Below are positions 1 through 5,036 of a stretch of 5,036 nucleotides of DNA, in pieces (the first letter of the stretch is position 1; each line of letters opens with the position of its first letter). The notes below the pieces were generated by a model. It had not been told where the DNA came from. It did no database searches and was given only the letters and a program-made list of their open reading frames with translations. A program made the position numbers and the translations under genes. Origin of the DNA: an uncultured Eubacteriales bacterium. GTDB taxonomy: Bacteria; Bacillota; Clostridia; Oscillospirales; Butyricicoccaceae. The stretch lies in contig CAKUPI010000141.1 of NCBI GenBank assembly GCA_934675045.1, positions 1-5,036 on the forward strand, written 5' to 3'.

Positions 1-5
1 GGGCC

Positions 6-57
6 GCCCTCTCAGTCACCTGCGGTGACAGCTCTCCCAAAGGGAGAGCCAAGGGGC
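6..57. repeat. Double-hairpin intergenic repeat element
   Basis: Two perfect stem-loops lie side by side. The first pairs GTCACC (15-20) with GGTGAC (24-29) around TGC. The second pairs GCTCTCCC (31-38) with GGGAGAGC (42-49) around AAA. GCCC (6-9) can also pair with GGGC (54-57) and close both into a cloverleaf-like fold. I recall elements with this plan (CTCAGTCAC-hairpin-CAGCTC-hairpin-GCCAAG) as dispersed intergenic repeats in clostridial gut genomes such as Faecalibacterium relatives. That is family knowledge, because only one copy is present here. It encodes nothing visible. It may extend left of the window, and its function (non-autonomous mobile element, REP-like element or terminator) cannot be decided from this copy. 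Confidence 0.6.
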
Positions 58-89
58 TGCACCCTGTTTCGTAGTATGTTGACATGAGA

Positions 90-121
90 AATGGAGCGTA
101 TCTGTATCGATACGCTCCGTT
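90..121 (+). terminator. Strong hairpin, possible terminator of an upstream gene
   Basis: GGAGCGTATC (93-102) pairs perfectly with GATACGCTCC (109-118) around a six-base loop. A T·G wobble and two A-T pairs extend the stem to 90/121. On the plus strand it is followed by AACTGTTTT, a weak and displaced T-tract, so it could end transcription entering from the left of the window. The loop side also contains the palindrome GTATCGATAC (104-113), which gives an alternative fold. No gene upstream is visible to confirm a terminator role. Confidence 0.35.
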
Positions 122-307
122 AACTGTTTTACGACCACCCTGCGAAAGCCGGGGAGTTATTTATTTCGGCTGCGTCCCGGTGTGCTGCAATATGGGGACA
201 CCTTTTTCAGCTGTGCCCCGGTGTGCCGCGGTGTACCTTTCCCTTTGCGGGCCGGCGGTTTTGCACGGATAGCGCACAAATGCGCGGCGCTCCCCCTCGG
301 GTTTCTG
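122..307. other. Non-coding region without a convincing gene
   Basis: Short open frames cross this stretch, but none has a ribosome binding site, a recognisable product or a consistent codon pattern. It contains a 10-bp direct repeat CCCGGTGTGC (176-185 and 217-226), a third GGTGT at 230-234, and a small hairpin GCGCA-CAAA-TGCGC (272-285). GGTGT (179-183) can pair with ACACC (198-202) just before five T residues (203-207), but the stem is only five base pairs with a long loop. I see nothing else in it. Confidence 0.5.
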
Positions 308-336
308 TTGATTTTTCCTATATTTTCAGGTACAAT
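308..336 (+). promoter_or_regulatory. Sigma-A promoter of the GNAT-CPBP gene
   Basis: TTGATT (308-313, 4 of 6 to the -35 consensus) and TACAAT (331-336, 5 of 6 to the -10 consensus) are separated by exactly 17 bases in a locally AT-rich stretch. Transcription would start near 343 and leave a leader of about 85 bases before the TTG start at 429. This placement fits the start codon chosen for the gene. Confidence 0.65.
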
Positions 337-393
337 GGCTTCAAGCAGCATTTCTGTTCCCGGCCTGCCACACGGCGTTGTTTTCAGCATCAA

Positions 394-422
394 GCGGGGC
401 TTTCCCCGCGATGAGGGGAGGA
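394..422 (+). promoter_or_regulatory. Ribosome binding site fixing a TTG start, preceded by a GC hairpin
   Basis: AGGGGAGGA (414-422) contains a perfect GGAGG (417-421) seven bases before TTG at 429-431, which is ideal spacing. The in-frame ATG at 411 and TTG at 378 have no such site upstream, so TTG 429 is the best start. Just ahead of the site is a compact hairpin, GCGGGG (394-399) with CCCCGC (404-409) around CTTT. It ends four bases before the Shine-Dalgarno sequence and could influence ribosome access, which is inference. Confidence 0.6.
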
Positions 423-428
423 AGCACT

Positions 429-1895
429 TTGGAAATCACGCGCGGCGACATTGTCATTCGCGATATGCAGCCGTCTGATATCGCCGATCATCTGCGCTGG
501 CGCACGGTGGACACCGAGTGGATGAACTGGGACGCCCCCTGGCAGCAGGACCCCAACGTCCCTCTGCCGGCTCTGGAGCACCAAATCCGCCGGCTGGCTG
601 CAACGCCTCCCCCCGCCGTGCGCACCCGCTTTGAAATCGCCTTGACCAGCGGCCAGCATATCGGCTGGATGAACTCCTATCTCGTCGACGGCGATCCGGA
701 CCGCATTGCCATCGGCATCGACATCGCCGAGCCGCGCTTTCGCGGCGAGGGCCGGGGCGAAAGAGCCTTTGCGGCCTTTATCCATTATCTGTTTTCCGCC
801 GGTTTTTCCTGCGTTTACACCGAAACCTGGTCGGGCAATTACCCCATGATCCGCGTCGCCGCGAAGTGCGGCTTTTCGCTGGCGCGGCGCGGCCGGCAGG
901 ACCGCACGGTCAGCGGCCAGCGCTACGACAGCCTGCTGTTTTGCGTCACCCCCGATGCTTTTTACGCAAAGCAGGCCTTTCCCCCCACGCCCAAGCTGAA
1001 GCAGCCGCTCAACCGCTGCGGCTGGGGGCTCTTCTTTCTGATTTTGTGCACGCAGCTGAGCGCCGTGCCTCTGGCGTGGCTGCTTTTCCTGCTGGCGCCC
1101 GGCCTTGCGCAAAGCGGCACCGGCGCTTTTCTCCTCTCGGCGCTGGCGCTGTACGGCGTCGGCCTGCCCGTTTTCGCCCTGATTGTGCGCAAGGTGCCCG
1201 CCGAGCTGCCGCCCGTTCCGGCCGAACACCCCGACACCGTCCGGCTTCTCAAGCTTCTGGTGCTGTGCCTCGGCATGGGCTATTTCGGGCAGTTTGCCGG
1301 CAGCGCCGTCATTTCCTTTCTGGAAAAGCTGCTCGGCCGCAGCTACGCCAACCCGCTGGACAGCATTTTGGCCGTCTCTTCCCCCGCCGCGATATTTCTC
1401 TTCAGCGTTGTGCTGGCCCCGCTTTTTGAAGAGCTGATGTTCCGCCGCATATTGCTGTCCCGCCTGCTGCCCTACGGGCAGGAGTTTGCCATCAACTGCT
1501 CGGCGCTTGCCTTTGCCTTTTTTCACTGCAACATCGATCAGTTTTTTTACACCTACGCGGTCGGCGCCATTCTGGCCTACGCCGTCATCATCACCGGCCG
1601 GCTGCACATCGGCATTCTGCTGCACGCCTGCTTCAACTTAATCGGCGCCCTTTTGCTGCCCGGGCTGCTGACAACGGGCAGCGAGACCGTCGCCGGCCTT
1701 GCGACGCTGGGCGTCCTGTGCCTGATGGCGGGGAGCCTTGTTCTGTTTACCCGCGGCAAGGGCAGCATACAGCTTTCCGCCGGGGCGCTGCCGCTCAGCG
1801 ATGAGCAGAAACGCTCGCTGCTCTTTTCCGTTCCCGGCGTGCCGGCCTTTCTCCTTCTCACCTTTGCGCTGGCCGTCTGCCGGTTCTGGCTGTAA
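429..1895 (+). CDS. GNAT N-acetyltransferase fused to CPBP (CAAX-type) membrane protease
   Basis: The 488-residue protein starts at TTG, chosen for its strong GGAGG site. Residues about 3-175 form a RimJ/RimL-like GNAT acetyltransferase. They include an ETEWMNWDAPW-like segment (DTEWMNWDAPW, 28-38), the acetyl-CoA loop RGEGRG (105-110, fitting R-x-x-G-x-G) and TWSGNYPMI (133-141). From about 198 onward there are roughly eight hydrophobic segments and the three CPBP intramembrane protease motifs: EELMFR (334-339, EExxxR), FAFFH (362-366, FxxxH) and HACFN (399-403, HxxxN). All expected metal-binding residues are therefore present. CPBP proteins include eukaryotic CAAX prenyl proteases and bacteriocin-immunity relatives. 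The GNAT half should lie in the cytosol with the protease in the membrane. The frame is continuous across the junction, so this is a true fusion and not two genes. The substrates of both halves are unknown. It is monocistronic, between its own promoter and a terminator. Confidence 0.9.
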   Translation: MEITRGDIVIRDMQPSDIADHLRWRTVDTEWMNWDAPWQQDPNVPLPALEHQIRRLAATPPPAVRTRFEIALTSGQHIGWMNSYLVDGDPDRIAIGIDIAEPRFRGEGRGERAFAAFIHYLFSAGFSCVYTETWSGNYPMIRVAAKCGFSLARRGRQDRTVSGQRYDSLLFCVTPDAFYAKQAFPPTPKLKQPLNRCGWGLFFLILCTQLSAVPLAWLLFLLAPGLAQSGTGAFLLSALALYGVGLPVFALIVRKVPAELPPVPAEHPDTVRLLKLLVLCLGMGYFGQFAGSAVISFLEKLLGRSYANPLDSILAVSSPAAIFLFSVVLAPLFEELMFRRILLSRLLPYGQEFAINCSALAFAFFHCNIDQFFYTYAVGAILAYAVIITGRLHIGILLHACFNLIGALLLPGLLTTGSETVAGLATLGVLCLMAGSLVLFTRGKGSIQLSAGALPLSDEQKRSLLFSVPGVPAFLLLTFALAVCRFWL

Positions 1896-1899
1896 ACGG

Positions 1900-1945
1900 A
1901 AAAAACGCGCACCGCAGCTTTTGCGGTGCGCGTTCTGCACTTTTT
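1900..1945. terminator. Bidirectional rho-independent terminator between convergent genes
   Basis: ACGCGCACCGCA (1905-1916) pairs perfectly with TGCGGTGCGCGT (1922-1933) around a GCTTT loop, and A1904-T1934 makes 13 pairs. On the minus strand the stem is followed at once by TTTTT (complement of 1900-1904), a canonical terminator for the DnaD-like gene. On the plus strand the T-run (1941-1945) follows six bases after the stem, so termination of the GNAT-CPBP transcript may be less efficient. The plus-strand T-run overlaps the minus-strand TAA stop codon (1944-1946). Confidence 0.85.
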
Positions 1946-3119
1946 ATGAAAGGGCATTGGGCGTGTCCTCGCGGCGCTGCCGCTCCTGCTGACAGGCCTG
2001 TTCAAAGCACTGGCACATGCTGCTGCCGATGTAGCCCCTGTCCCCGCATTTGGGGCAGTCGGGCTTGTCGTCCAGCCAGTCGCCGGGCAGGCCGTTTTGC
2101 CGCAGAATCTCCTGACGCGCCTGCAAAAGCGCCGCCCTGCGCTGCTCCAGCCGGCTGCGCTGCGCCTCGTCGCCCAAGGCGGCCCGCGCCGCCCGGGACG
2201 CGCACAGCCGCAGCTCCTTTTCGTTTTCCGCAAAGCGCGGATCGCTGTTCATCAGGTTGGAAAGCCGCTCTTCCAGCCGTTTTTCGCGCGCCTTGCGCTT
2301 TTGCTCAAAGGCGCGGGTCACGGCCTGCACGACGCTCTCCTGCCCCGGCGCGGCCGGACGGCGCGTTCCTTCCCGCCTGTCCCCCGTCTCGACCTGCCGG
2401 ACGGTCTCAAAGCCCTGCTTGTGCCAGCTTTCGAGGATTTTGTCCATGTACCGCCACTCGAGCTTCCCGCAGCGCAGAACGGTGCGGTCGTATGCCAGCC
2501 GAAGCAGCTCGTCCTGTATGCCCCAGTCGTGCCAGCGGGCGATATACTTGCCCTCTGACTCCGAAGGGCGCCTGTCGTATACGCCCAGCATGCGCAGCAC
2601 ACGCGCCCCCTCGGCGCGCAAATGCTGCTGACGGCGCATATAGCGCTCGGCCTCTTCATAGGTGGTCAGGCCGGCGTCGGCCCAGCGGTAAGCCTGCTTT
2701 TCCATTTCGCGCGCGCTCAGGTTGTCGCGCATTTTGCAGTAGTTGACGAGCAGCATCAAAACGTCGGCCGGCAGGTTCAGCTCGGTGTAGACGCTGTGCA
2801 GGGTTTCCAGCTCGCGCTGGCGCAGCATACGGCCGAACATGCACTCGGCGTGGCTGACCAGCCCGCGAAAAGCGGCGTCCTCGCGCTGGGTTTTCAAAAG
2901 CTCTCCCGGCGGCACCGCCACCTCGGCGCGCGGCGGGGGCTGCGCGCCGTCGCGCCCCAGCCCGTACAAAACGAGCAGGCTTGCCGCCTTCTGCGCCCGT
3001 TCCTCGCTCATCCGCAGCGTTTCGGCCGCCTCTTTCAGCGCGACGCTTCCGCCCGCGGCCCGCGCGCAGGCGTACAGCAGGGCGGCGTCGCCGTCGGCGG
3101 CCTGCGTCAGCAGGCCCAT
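1944..3119 (-). CDS. DnaD-domain replication protein with C-terminal DnaI/DnaC-like zinc module
   Basis: The 391-residue protein starts at ATG 3119, ten bases after AGGGAAGG. Longer in-frame starts at 3206 and 3311 lie within or before its own -10 box, so they are rejected. Residues 1-60 look like a helical, winged-helix-type segment. Residues about 75-160 and 172-240 form DnaD-type repeats, the second ending in Y224-xxx-I228-xxx-W232, the YxxxIxxxW motif linked to single-stranded DNA binding. DnaD proteins help remodel origins and recruit the helicase loader in Firmicutes primosomes. The C-terminal ~120 residues are charged and helical. They then read LPGDWLDDKPDCPKCGDRGY and end in CQC, giving C355, C358, C369 and C371 as likely zinc ligands. 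This layout resembles the N-terminus of DnaI/DnaC-type helicase loaders, but the AAA+ ATPase is absent. The gene ends 18 residues after CQC at TAA and a strong terminator. Function is inferred from the domains. Confidence 0.85.
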   Translation of the reverse strand: MGLLTQAADGDAALLYACARAAGGSVALKEAAETLRMSEERAQKAASLLVLYGLGRDGAQPPPRAEVAVPPGELLKTQREDAAFRGLVSHAECMFGRMLRQRELETLHSVYTELNLPADVLMLLVNYCKMRDNLSAREMEKQAYRWADAGLTTYEEAERYMRRQQHLRAEGARVLRMLGVYDRRPSESEGKYIARWHDWGIQDELLRLAYDRTVLRCGKLEWRYMDKILESWHKQGFETVRQVETGDRREGTRRPAAPGQESVVQAVTRAFEQKRKAREKRLEERLSNLMNSDPRFAENEKELRLCASRAARAALGDEAQRSRLEQRRAALLQARQEILRQNGLPGDWLDDKPDCPKCGDRGYIGSSMCQCFEQACQQERQRREDTPNALS

Positions 3120-3204
3120 CGCCTCGCGGCCTTCCCTATGTACTTCAATGCGGCGAATGGCGTCCGCCCCCCTTCTCTGCCTTCGGCTTTGCCGTGTGAT
3201 AGAC

Positions 3205-3232
3205 ATTATACCACAAAACCGCGCCGACGCAA
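3205..3232 (-). promoter_or_regulatory. Extended -10 promoter of the DnaD-like gene
   Basis: On the minus strand TGGTATAAT (3213 to 3205) is a perfect -10 hexamer with the TGn extension. The -35 is weak: TTGCGT (3232 to 3227, 3 of 6) at a 16-base spacing, which is typical of extended -10 promoters. Transcription would start near 3198 and leave a leader of about 80 bases. That leader begins with a small hairpin CGGC-AAA-GCCG (3194 to 3184). The promoter fixes the gene start, because only the ATG at 3119 lies downstream. Confidence 0.7.
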
Positions 3233-3279
3233 AGCATACAATTTGTTTCCATTTGCCCGGCTTTTTCCGGCAAAAGGCC

Positions 3280-3308
3280 TTGGTTTTTTCCCCTCTATGT
3301 GCTATACT
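3280..3308 (+). promoter_or_regulatory. Extended -10 promoter of glmU-prs
   Basis: TTGGTT (3280-3285, 3 of 6) and TATACT (3303-3308, 5 of 6) are spaced by 17 bases, and TGC (3300-3302) supplies the TGn extension. Transcription should start near 3315, about 50 bases before the glmU ATG. The spacer contains a six-T run (3284-3289). No other promoter of comparable quality is seen before prs, so this one probably drives both genes. Confidence 0.65.
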
Positions 3309-3347
3309 CATTCTGTACCGCTGTGTCCCTGCGCCGGTACAGAATGA
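3308..3347. promoter_or_regulatory. 13-bp perfect inverted repeat over the glmU start site, candidate operator
   Basis: TCATTCTGTACCG (3308-3320) is the exact reverse complement of CGGTACAGAATGA (3335-3347), with a 14-base centre. The left arm begins on the last base of the -10 box and covers the predicted start near 3315. A transcript from that promoter would therefore lack about half of the left arm and could not form the full RNA hairpin, so a DNA-binding dimer site is the favoured reading. Five T residues follow (3348-3352), so it could instead stop transcription entering from further upstream. Confidence 0.5.
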
Positions 3348-3367
3348 TTTTTAAAGGATGGGAGCAG

Positions 3368-4549
3368 ATGGAGCTCATCGATTCACTGATTTTGGTTCCA
3401 CCGCAGGACGCCGCTTTCAACATTGAGCTTTTGTCCTGCACGGTTTTCGATCATCTGGCCTCGGCGGCCGCCGCCTTTTCGCCCCAGCGGGTGTTCAGCC
3501 GCGGGCTGTGCGCGGGGAAAAGCGACTTTGCCTCGTGCCTGGCCGCCGACGATTTGGCCTCGCTGGTCGACGCTTATTTGCTCGCCTCGAGCGCACCGTC
3601 GGTTCTGCTGCTGCTGCAGCCGGCCCCGGCACTGTCGCCGCAGACCTTCAACGCGCTGGCGCAGCTGGCCGAATCGCAGACCGGCTCTGCCGTGCTGCGC
3701 GACGGGGACGAGGTTTTGGCGGTGCTTTTGCCGCGCGAATCGCTCGAGGCCTATGACTTCGGCGATTTTACCGGCCTTTCCGCCCTTCGGCTGTGCGAGG
3801 ACCTAAACGCCGTCGCCCACGATGTTCCGCCCGCCGAAAGGCACGTCGTTGCCGACACGGTCAGCGCCTATTTCGCGCAGGAAGCGCTGCGCGCGCGCAT
3901 CAATTACTTCTGGATGGAGCAGGGCGTCATGCTGACGGACCCCAATACCACCTACATCTCCCCGCTGGCCCGCATCGGCGAGGGAAGCGTTATTTTGCCC
4001 GGCTGTTTCCTCAACGGCCGCACGCAGGTGGGCGAGGGCTGCCGCATCGGCCCCAACGCCTTTTTGCAGGACGCCGAAATCGGCAGCCGCGTTTCGGTCA
4101 ATTCCTCGCAGATTTACGAAAGCTCGGTCGGCGACGAGACCACCGTCGGCCCCTTTGCCTACATCCGCCCCGGCTCCTCCGTCGGGAAAAAGGCCCGCAT
4201 CGGCGATTTTGTCGAGCTGAAAAAGGCCCGCGTCGGCGACGGCACCAAGGTGGCGCACCTGACCTATCTCGGCGACGTCACGCTGGGCGAGCGCGTCAAC
4301 GTCGGCTGCGGCGTGGTCACCGTCAACTACGACGGCAAGAACAAATACCACACCACGGTGGGGGACGACAGCTTTATCGGCTGCAACGTCAACCTTGTTT
4401 CGCCCGTCAAGGTGGGCCGCGGCGCCTATCTGGCCGCCGGCACCACCGTGACCGAAGAGGTCCCGGAGGACTCGATGTGCATTGGCCGCGTGCGCGCGAC
4501 GGTCAAGCCCGGCTGGGCCAAAAAACGCCGCGACAGCGGCAAGCTGTAA
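3368..4549 (+). CDS. glmU: GlmU homologue: intact acetyltransferase, degenerate uridylyltransferase domain
   Basis: The 393-residue protein starts at ATG 3368, nine bases after AAAGGA; the in-frame ATG at 3344 lacks a binding site. From about residue 197 to the end it is a left-handed beta-helix closely matching GlmU glucosamine-1-phosphate acetyltransferase. Visible residues include IRPGS (R267, equivalent to E. coli R333), ELKKARVG (K285, equivalent to K351), HLTYLGD (H297, the catalytic H363 equivalent) and NYDG (320-323). Residues 1-176 should hold the UTP-GlcNAc-1-P uridylyltransferase, but the LAAGxGTRM signature is missing. The segment matching GDxPLLxPET reads QPAPALSPQT (84-93), without the Mg-binding Asp. 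Canonical GlmU is about 450-460 residues, so the N-domain is shortened and probably inactive. The acetylation step of UDP-GlcNAc synthesis in the cytoplasm is retained. It lies upstream of prs, a common Firmicutes pairing. Confidence 0.9.
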   Translation: MELIDSLILVPPQDAAFNIELLSCTVFDHLASAAAAFSPQRVFSRGLCAGKSDFASCLAADDLASLVDAYLLASSAPSVLLLLQPAPALSPQTFNALAQLAESQTGSAVLRDGDEVLAVLLPRESLEAYDFGDFTGLSALRLCEDLNAVAHDVPPAERHVVADTVSAYFAQEALRARINYFWMEQGVMLTDPNTTYISPLARIGEGSVILPGCFLNGRTQVGEGCRIGPNAFLQDAEIGSRVSVNSSQIYESSVGDETTVGPFAYIRPGSSVGKKARIGDFVELKKARVGDGTKVAHLTYLGDVTLGERVNVGCGVVTVNYDGKNKYHTTVGDDSFIGCNVNLVSPVKVGRGAYLAAGTTVTEEVPEDSMCIGRVRATVKPGWAKKRRDSGKL

Positions 4550-4599
4550 AACCTGTCAGAAATATTTTATAAAGAATAGAATCTTGGGGGTAACAAAGC

Positions 4600-5036
4600 A
4601 TGATTCCGCATGGTACAAGCATTAAGATTTTTGCAGGCAATTCCAACCCTGCCCTGGCGCTTCAAATTGCCTCGTCTCTGGGCCTTGAGCTGGGTAAGGC
4701 CGTCGTCACCAAGTTCTCTGACGGTGAAATCTCCGTTTCCATCAACGAAACGGTGCGCGGCGCCGACGTCTTTGTCGTGCAGTCGACCTGCAACCCGGTC
4801 AATGACAACCTGATGGAAATGCTCATCATGATCGACGCTTTCCGCCGCGCCAGCGCCGGCCGTATCACCGCCGTCATGCCCTACTTTGGCTATGCCCGTC
4901 AGGACCGCAAGACCAAGGCGCGCGACCCCATCTCGGCCAAGCTGGTCGCCGACCTTATCGAGGCCGCCGGCGCCGACCGCGTGCTGACCATGGACCTGCA
5001 CGCCTCGCAGCTTCAGGGCTTCTTCAACATTCCCGT
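4600..5036 (+). CDS. prs: Ribose-phosphate pyrophosphokinase (PRPP synthetase), 3' end outside window
   Basis: The frame runs open from ATG 4600 to the right edge, giving 145 residues of a protein family usually about 315-320 long. It makes PRPP from ribose 5-phosphate and ATP, feeding purine, pyrimidine, histidine, tryptophan and NAD synthesis in the cytosol. Class I Prs hallmarks are present: KFSDGEI (38-44), [11 protein letters not shown] (53-63), [11 protein letters not shown] (94-104, ATP-binding region) and [12 protein letters not shown] (131-142, with H134 matching the catalytic histidine region). The Shine-Dalgarno sequence is an atypical GGGGG (4586-4590) nine bases before the start. 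It follows glmU by 50 bases with no terminator between, so co-transcription is likely. That gap is notably AT-rich. The end and C-terminal PRPP-binding loop cannot be seen. Confidence 0.96.
   Translation, partial: MIPHGTSIKIFAGNSNPALALQIASSLGLELGKAVVTKFSDGEISVSINETVRGADVFVVQSTCNPVNDNLMEMLIMIDAFRRASAGRITAVMPYFGYARQDRKTKARDPISAKLVADLIEAAGADRVLTMDLHASQLQGFFNIP

Noticed and set aside
79..84. Perfect TTGACA as a possible -35 box
   Set aside because: No acceptable -10 hexamer occurs 16-18 bases downstream, where the strong hairpin lies instead.
182..234. GGTGT-containing repeats as a tandem array or CRISPR-like element
   Set aside because: Only two 10-base copies and one partial copy, with irregular spacing; no array or flanking cas genes.
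84..478. Short overlapping open frames in the left non-coding region
   Set aside because: None has a binding site, known domain or agreement with the promoter at 308-336; several run through hairpins and repeats.
390..1625. Long minus-strand open frame (411 codons) opposite the GNAT-CPBP gene
   Set aside because: Its product is compositionally biased (rich in Q, G, A, R and K), shows no recognisable domain and lies antisense to a gene with clear motifs; GC-rich codon use opens such frames by chance.
3120..3311. N-terminal extension of the DnaD-like protein to 3311 or 3206
   Set aside because: The -10 box TATAAT (3210 to 3205) lies inside this extension, and the extra residues are basic and unlike a domain; the ATG at 3119 is downstream of the promoter.
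2622..3347. Plus-strand open frame of 241 codons opposite the DnaD-like gene
   Set aside because: No ribosome binding site or known family, and it runs through the intergenic promoter region; it is the complement of a well-supported coding frame.
3803..4351. Minus-strand open frame of 182 codons within glmU
   Set aside because: It mirrors the hexapeptide-repeat codons of the beta-helix and contains no independent motif.
4553..4582. Possible internal promoter before prs (CTGTCA, 18 bases, TAGAAT)
   Set aside because: The predicted start near 4589 would fall inside the GGGGG ribosome binding site of prs, leaving no usable leader; the -35 match is only 4 of 6.

Overview
The window looks like chromosomal DNA from a GC-rich member of the Firmicutes, most likely a gut clostridium of the Oscillospiraceae/Ruminococcaceae kind. 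This is inferred from four things: the glmU-prs gene order, a DnaD-type primosome protein, sigma-A promoters with TG-extended -10 boxes, and a double-hairpin element at the left edge of a type I associate with these genomes. No phage, transposase, CRISPR, rRNA or tRNA gene is visible.

Layout from left to right. Positions 1-307 are non-coding and hold the double-hairpin repeat, a second strong hairpin and GC-rich sequence with no convincing gene. A promoter at 308-336 drives a plus-strand gene (429-1895). It encodes an unusual fusion of a GNAT N-acetyltransferase with a multi-pass CPBP (CAAX-type) membrane protease. A bidirectional terminator (1900-1945) separates it from a convergent minus-strand gene (1944-3119). 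That gene encodes a DnaD-domain replication protein whose C-terminus resembles the zinc-binding N-terminal module of DnaI/DnaC-type helicase loaders, but without the AAA+ ATPase. A 248-bp divergent intergenic region (3120-3367) carries one promoter for each side and a perfect 13-bp inverted repeat over the plus-strand start site. The plus-strand genes that follow are a GlmU homologue (3368-4549) with an intact acetyltransferase domain but a degenerate uridylyltransferase domain, and prs (4600 to the right edge), cut by the window.

Functionally, glmU and prs supply UDP-GlcNAc and PRPP and probably form one transcription unit. The DnaD-like protein would act in helicase loading at replication origins or restart sites. 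The GNAT-CPBP protein cannot be tied to a substrate. The most notable points are three altered domain architectures in four genes: GNAT+CPBP, DnaD+DnaI-type zinc module, and GlmU without a recognisable nucleotidyltransferase active site. No complete new multi-gene system is visible.
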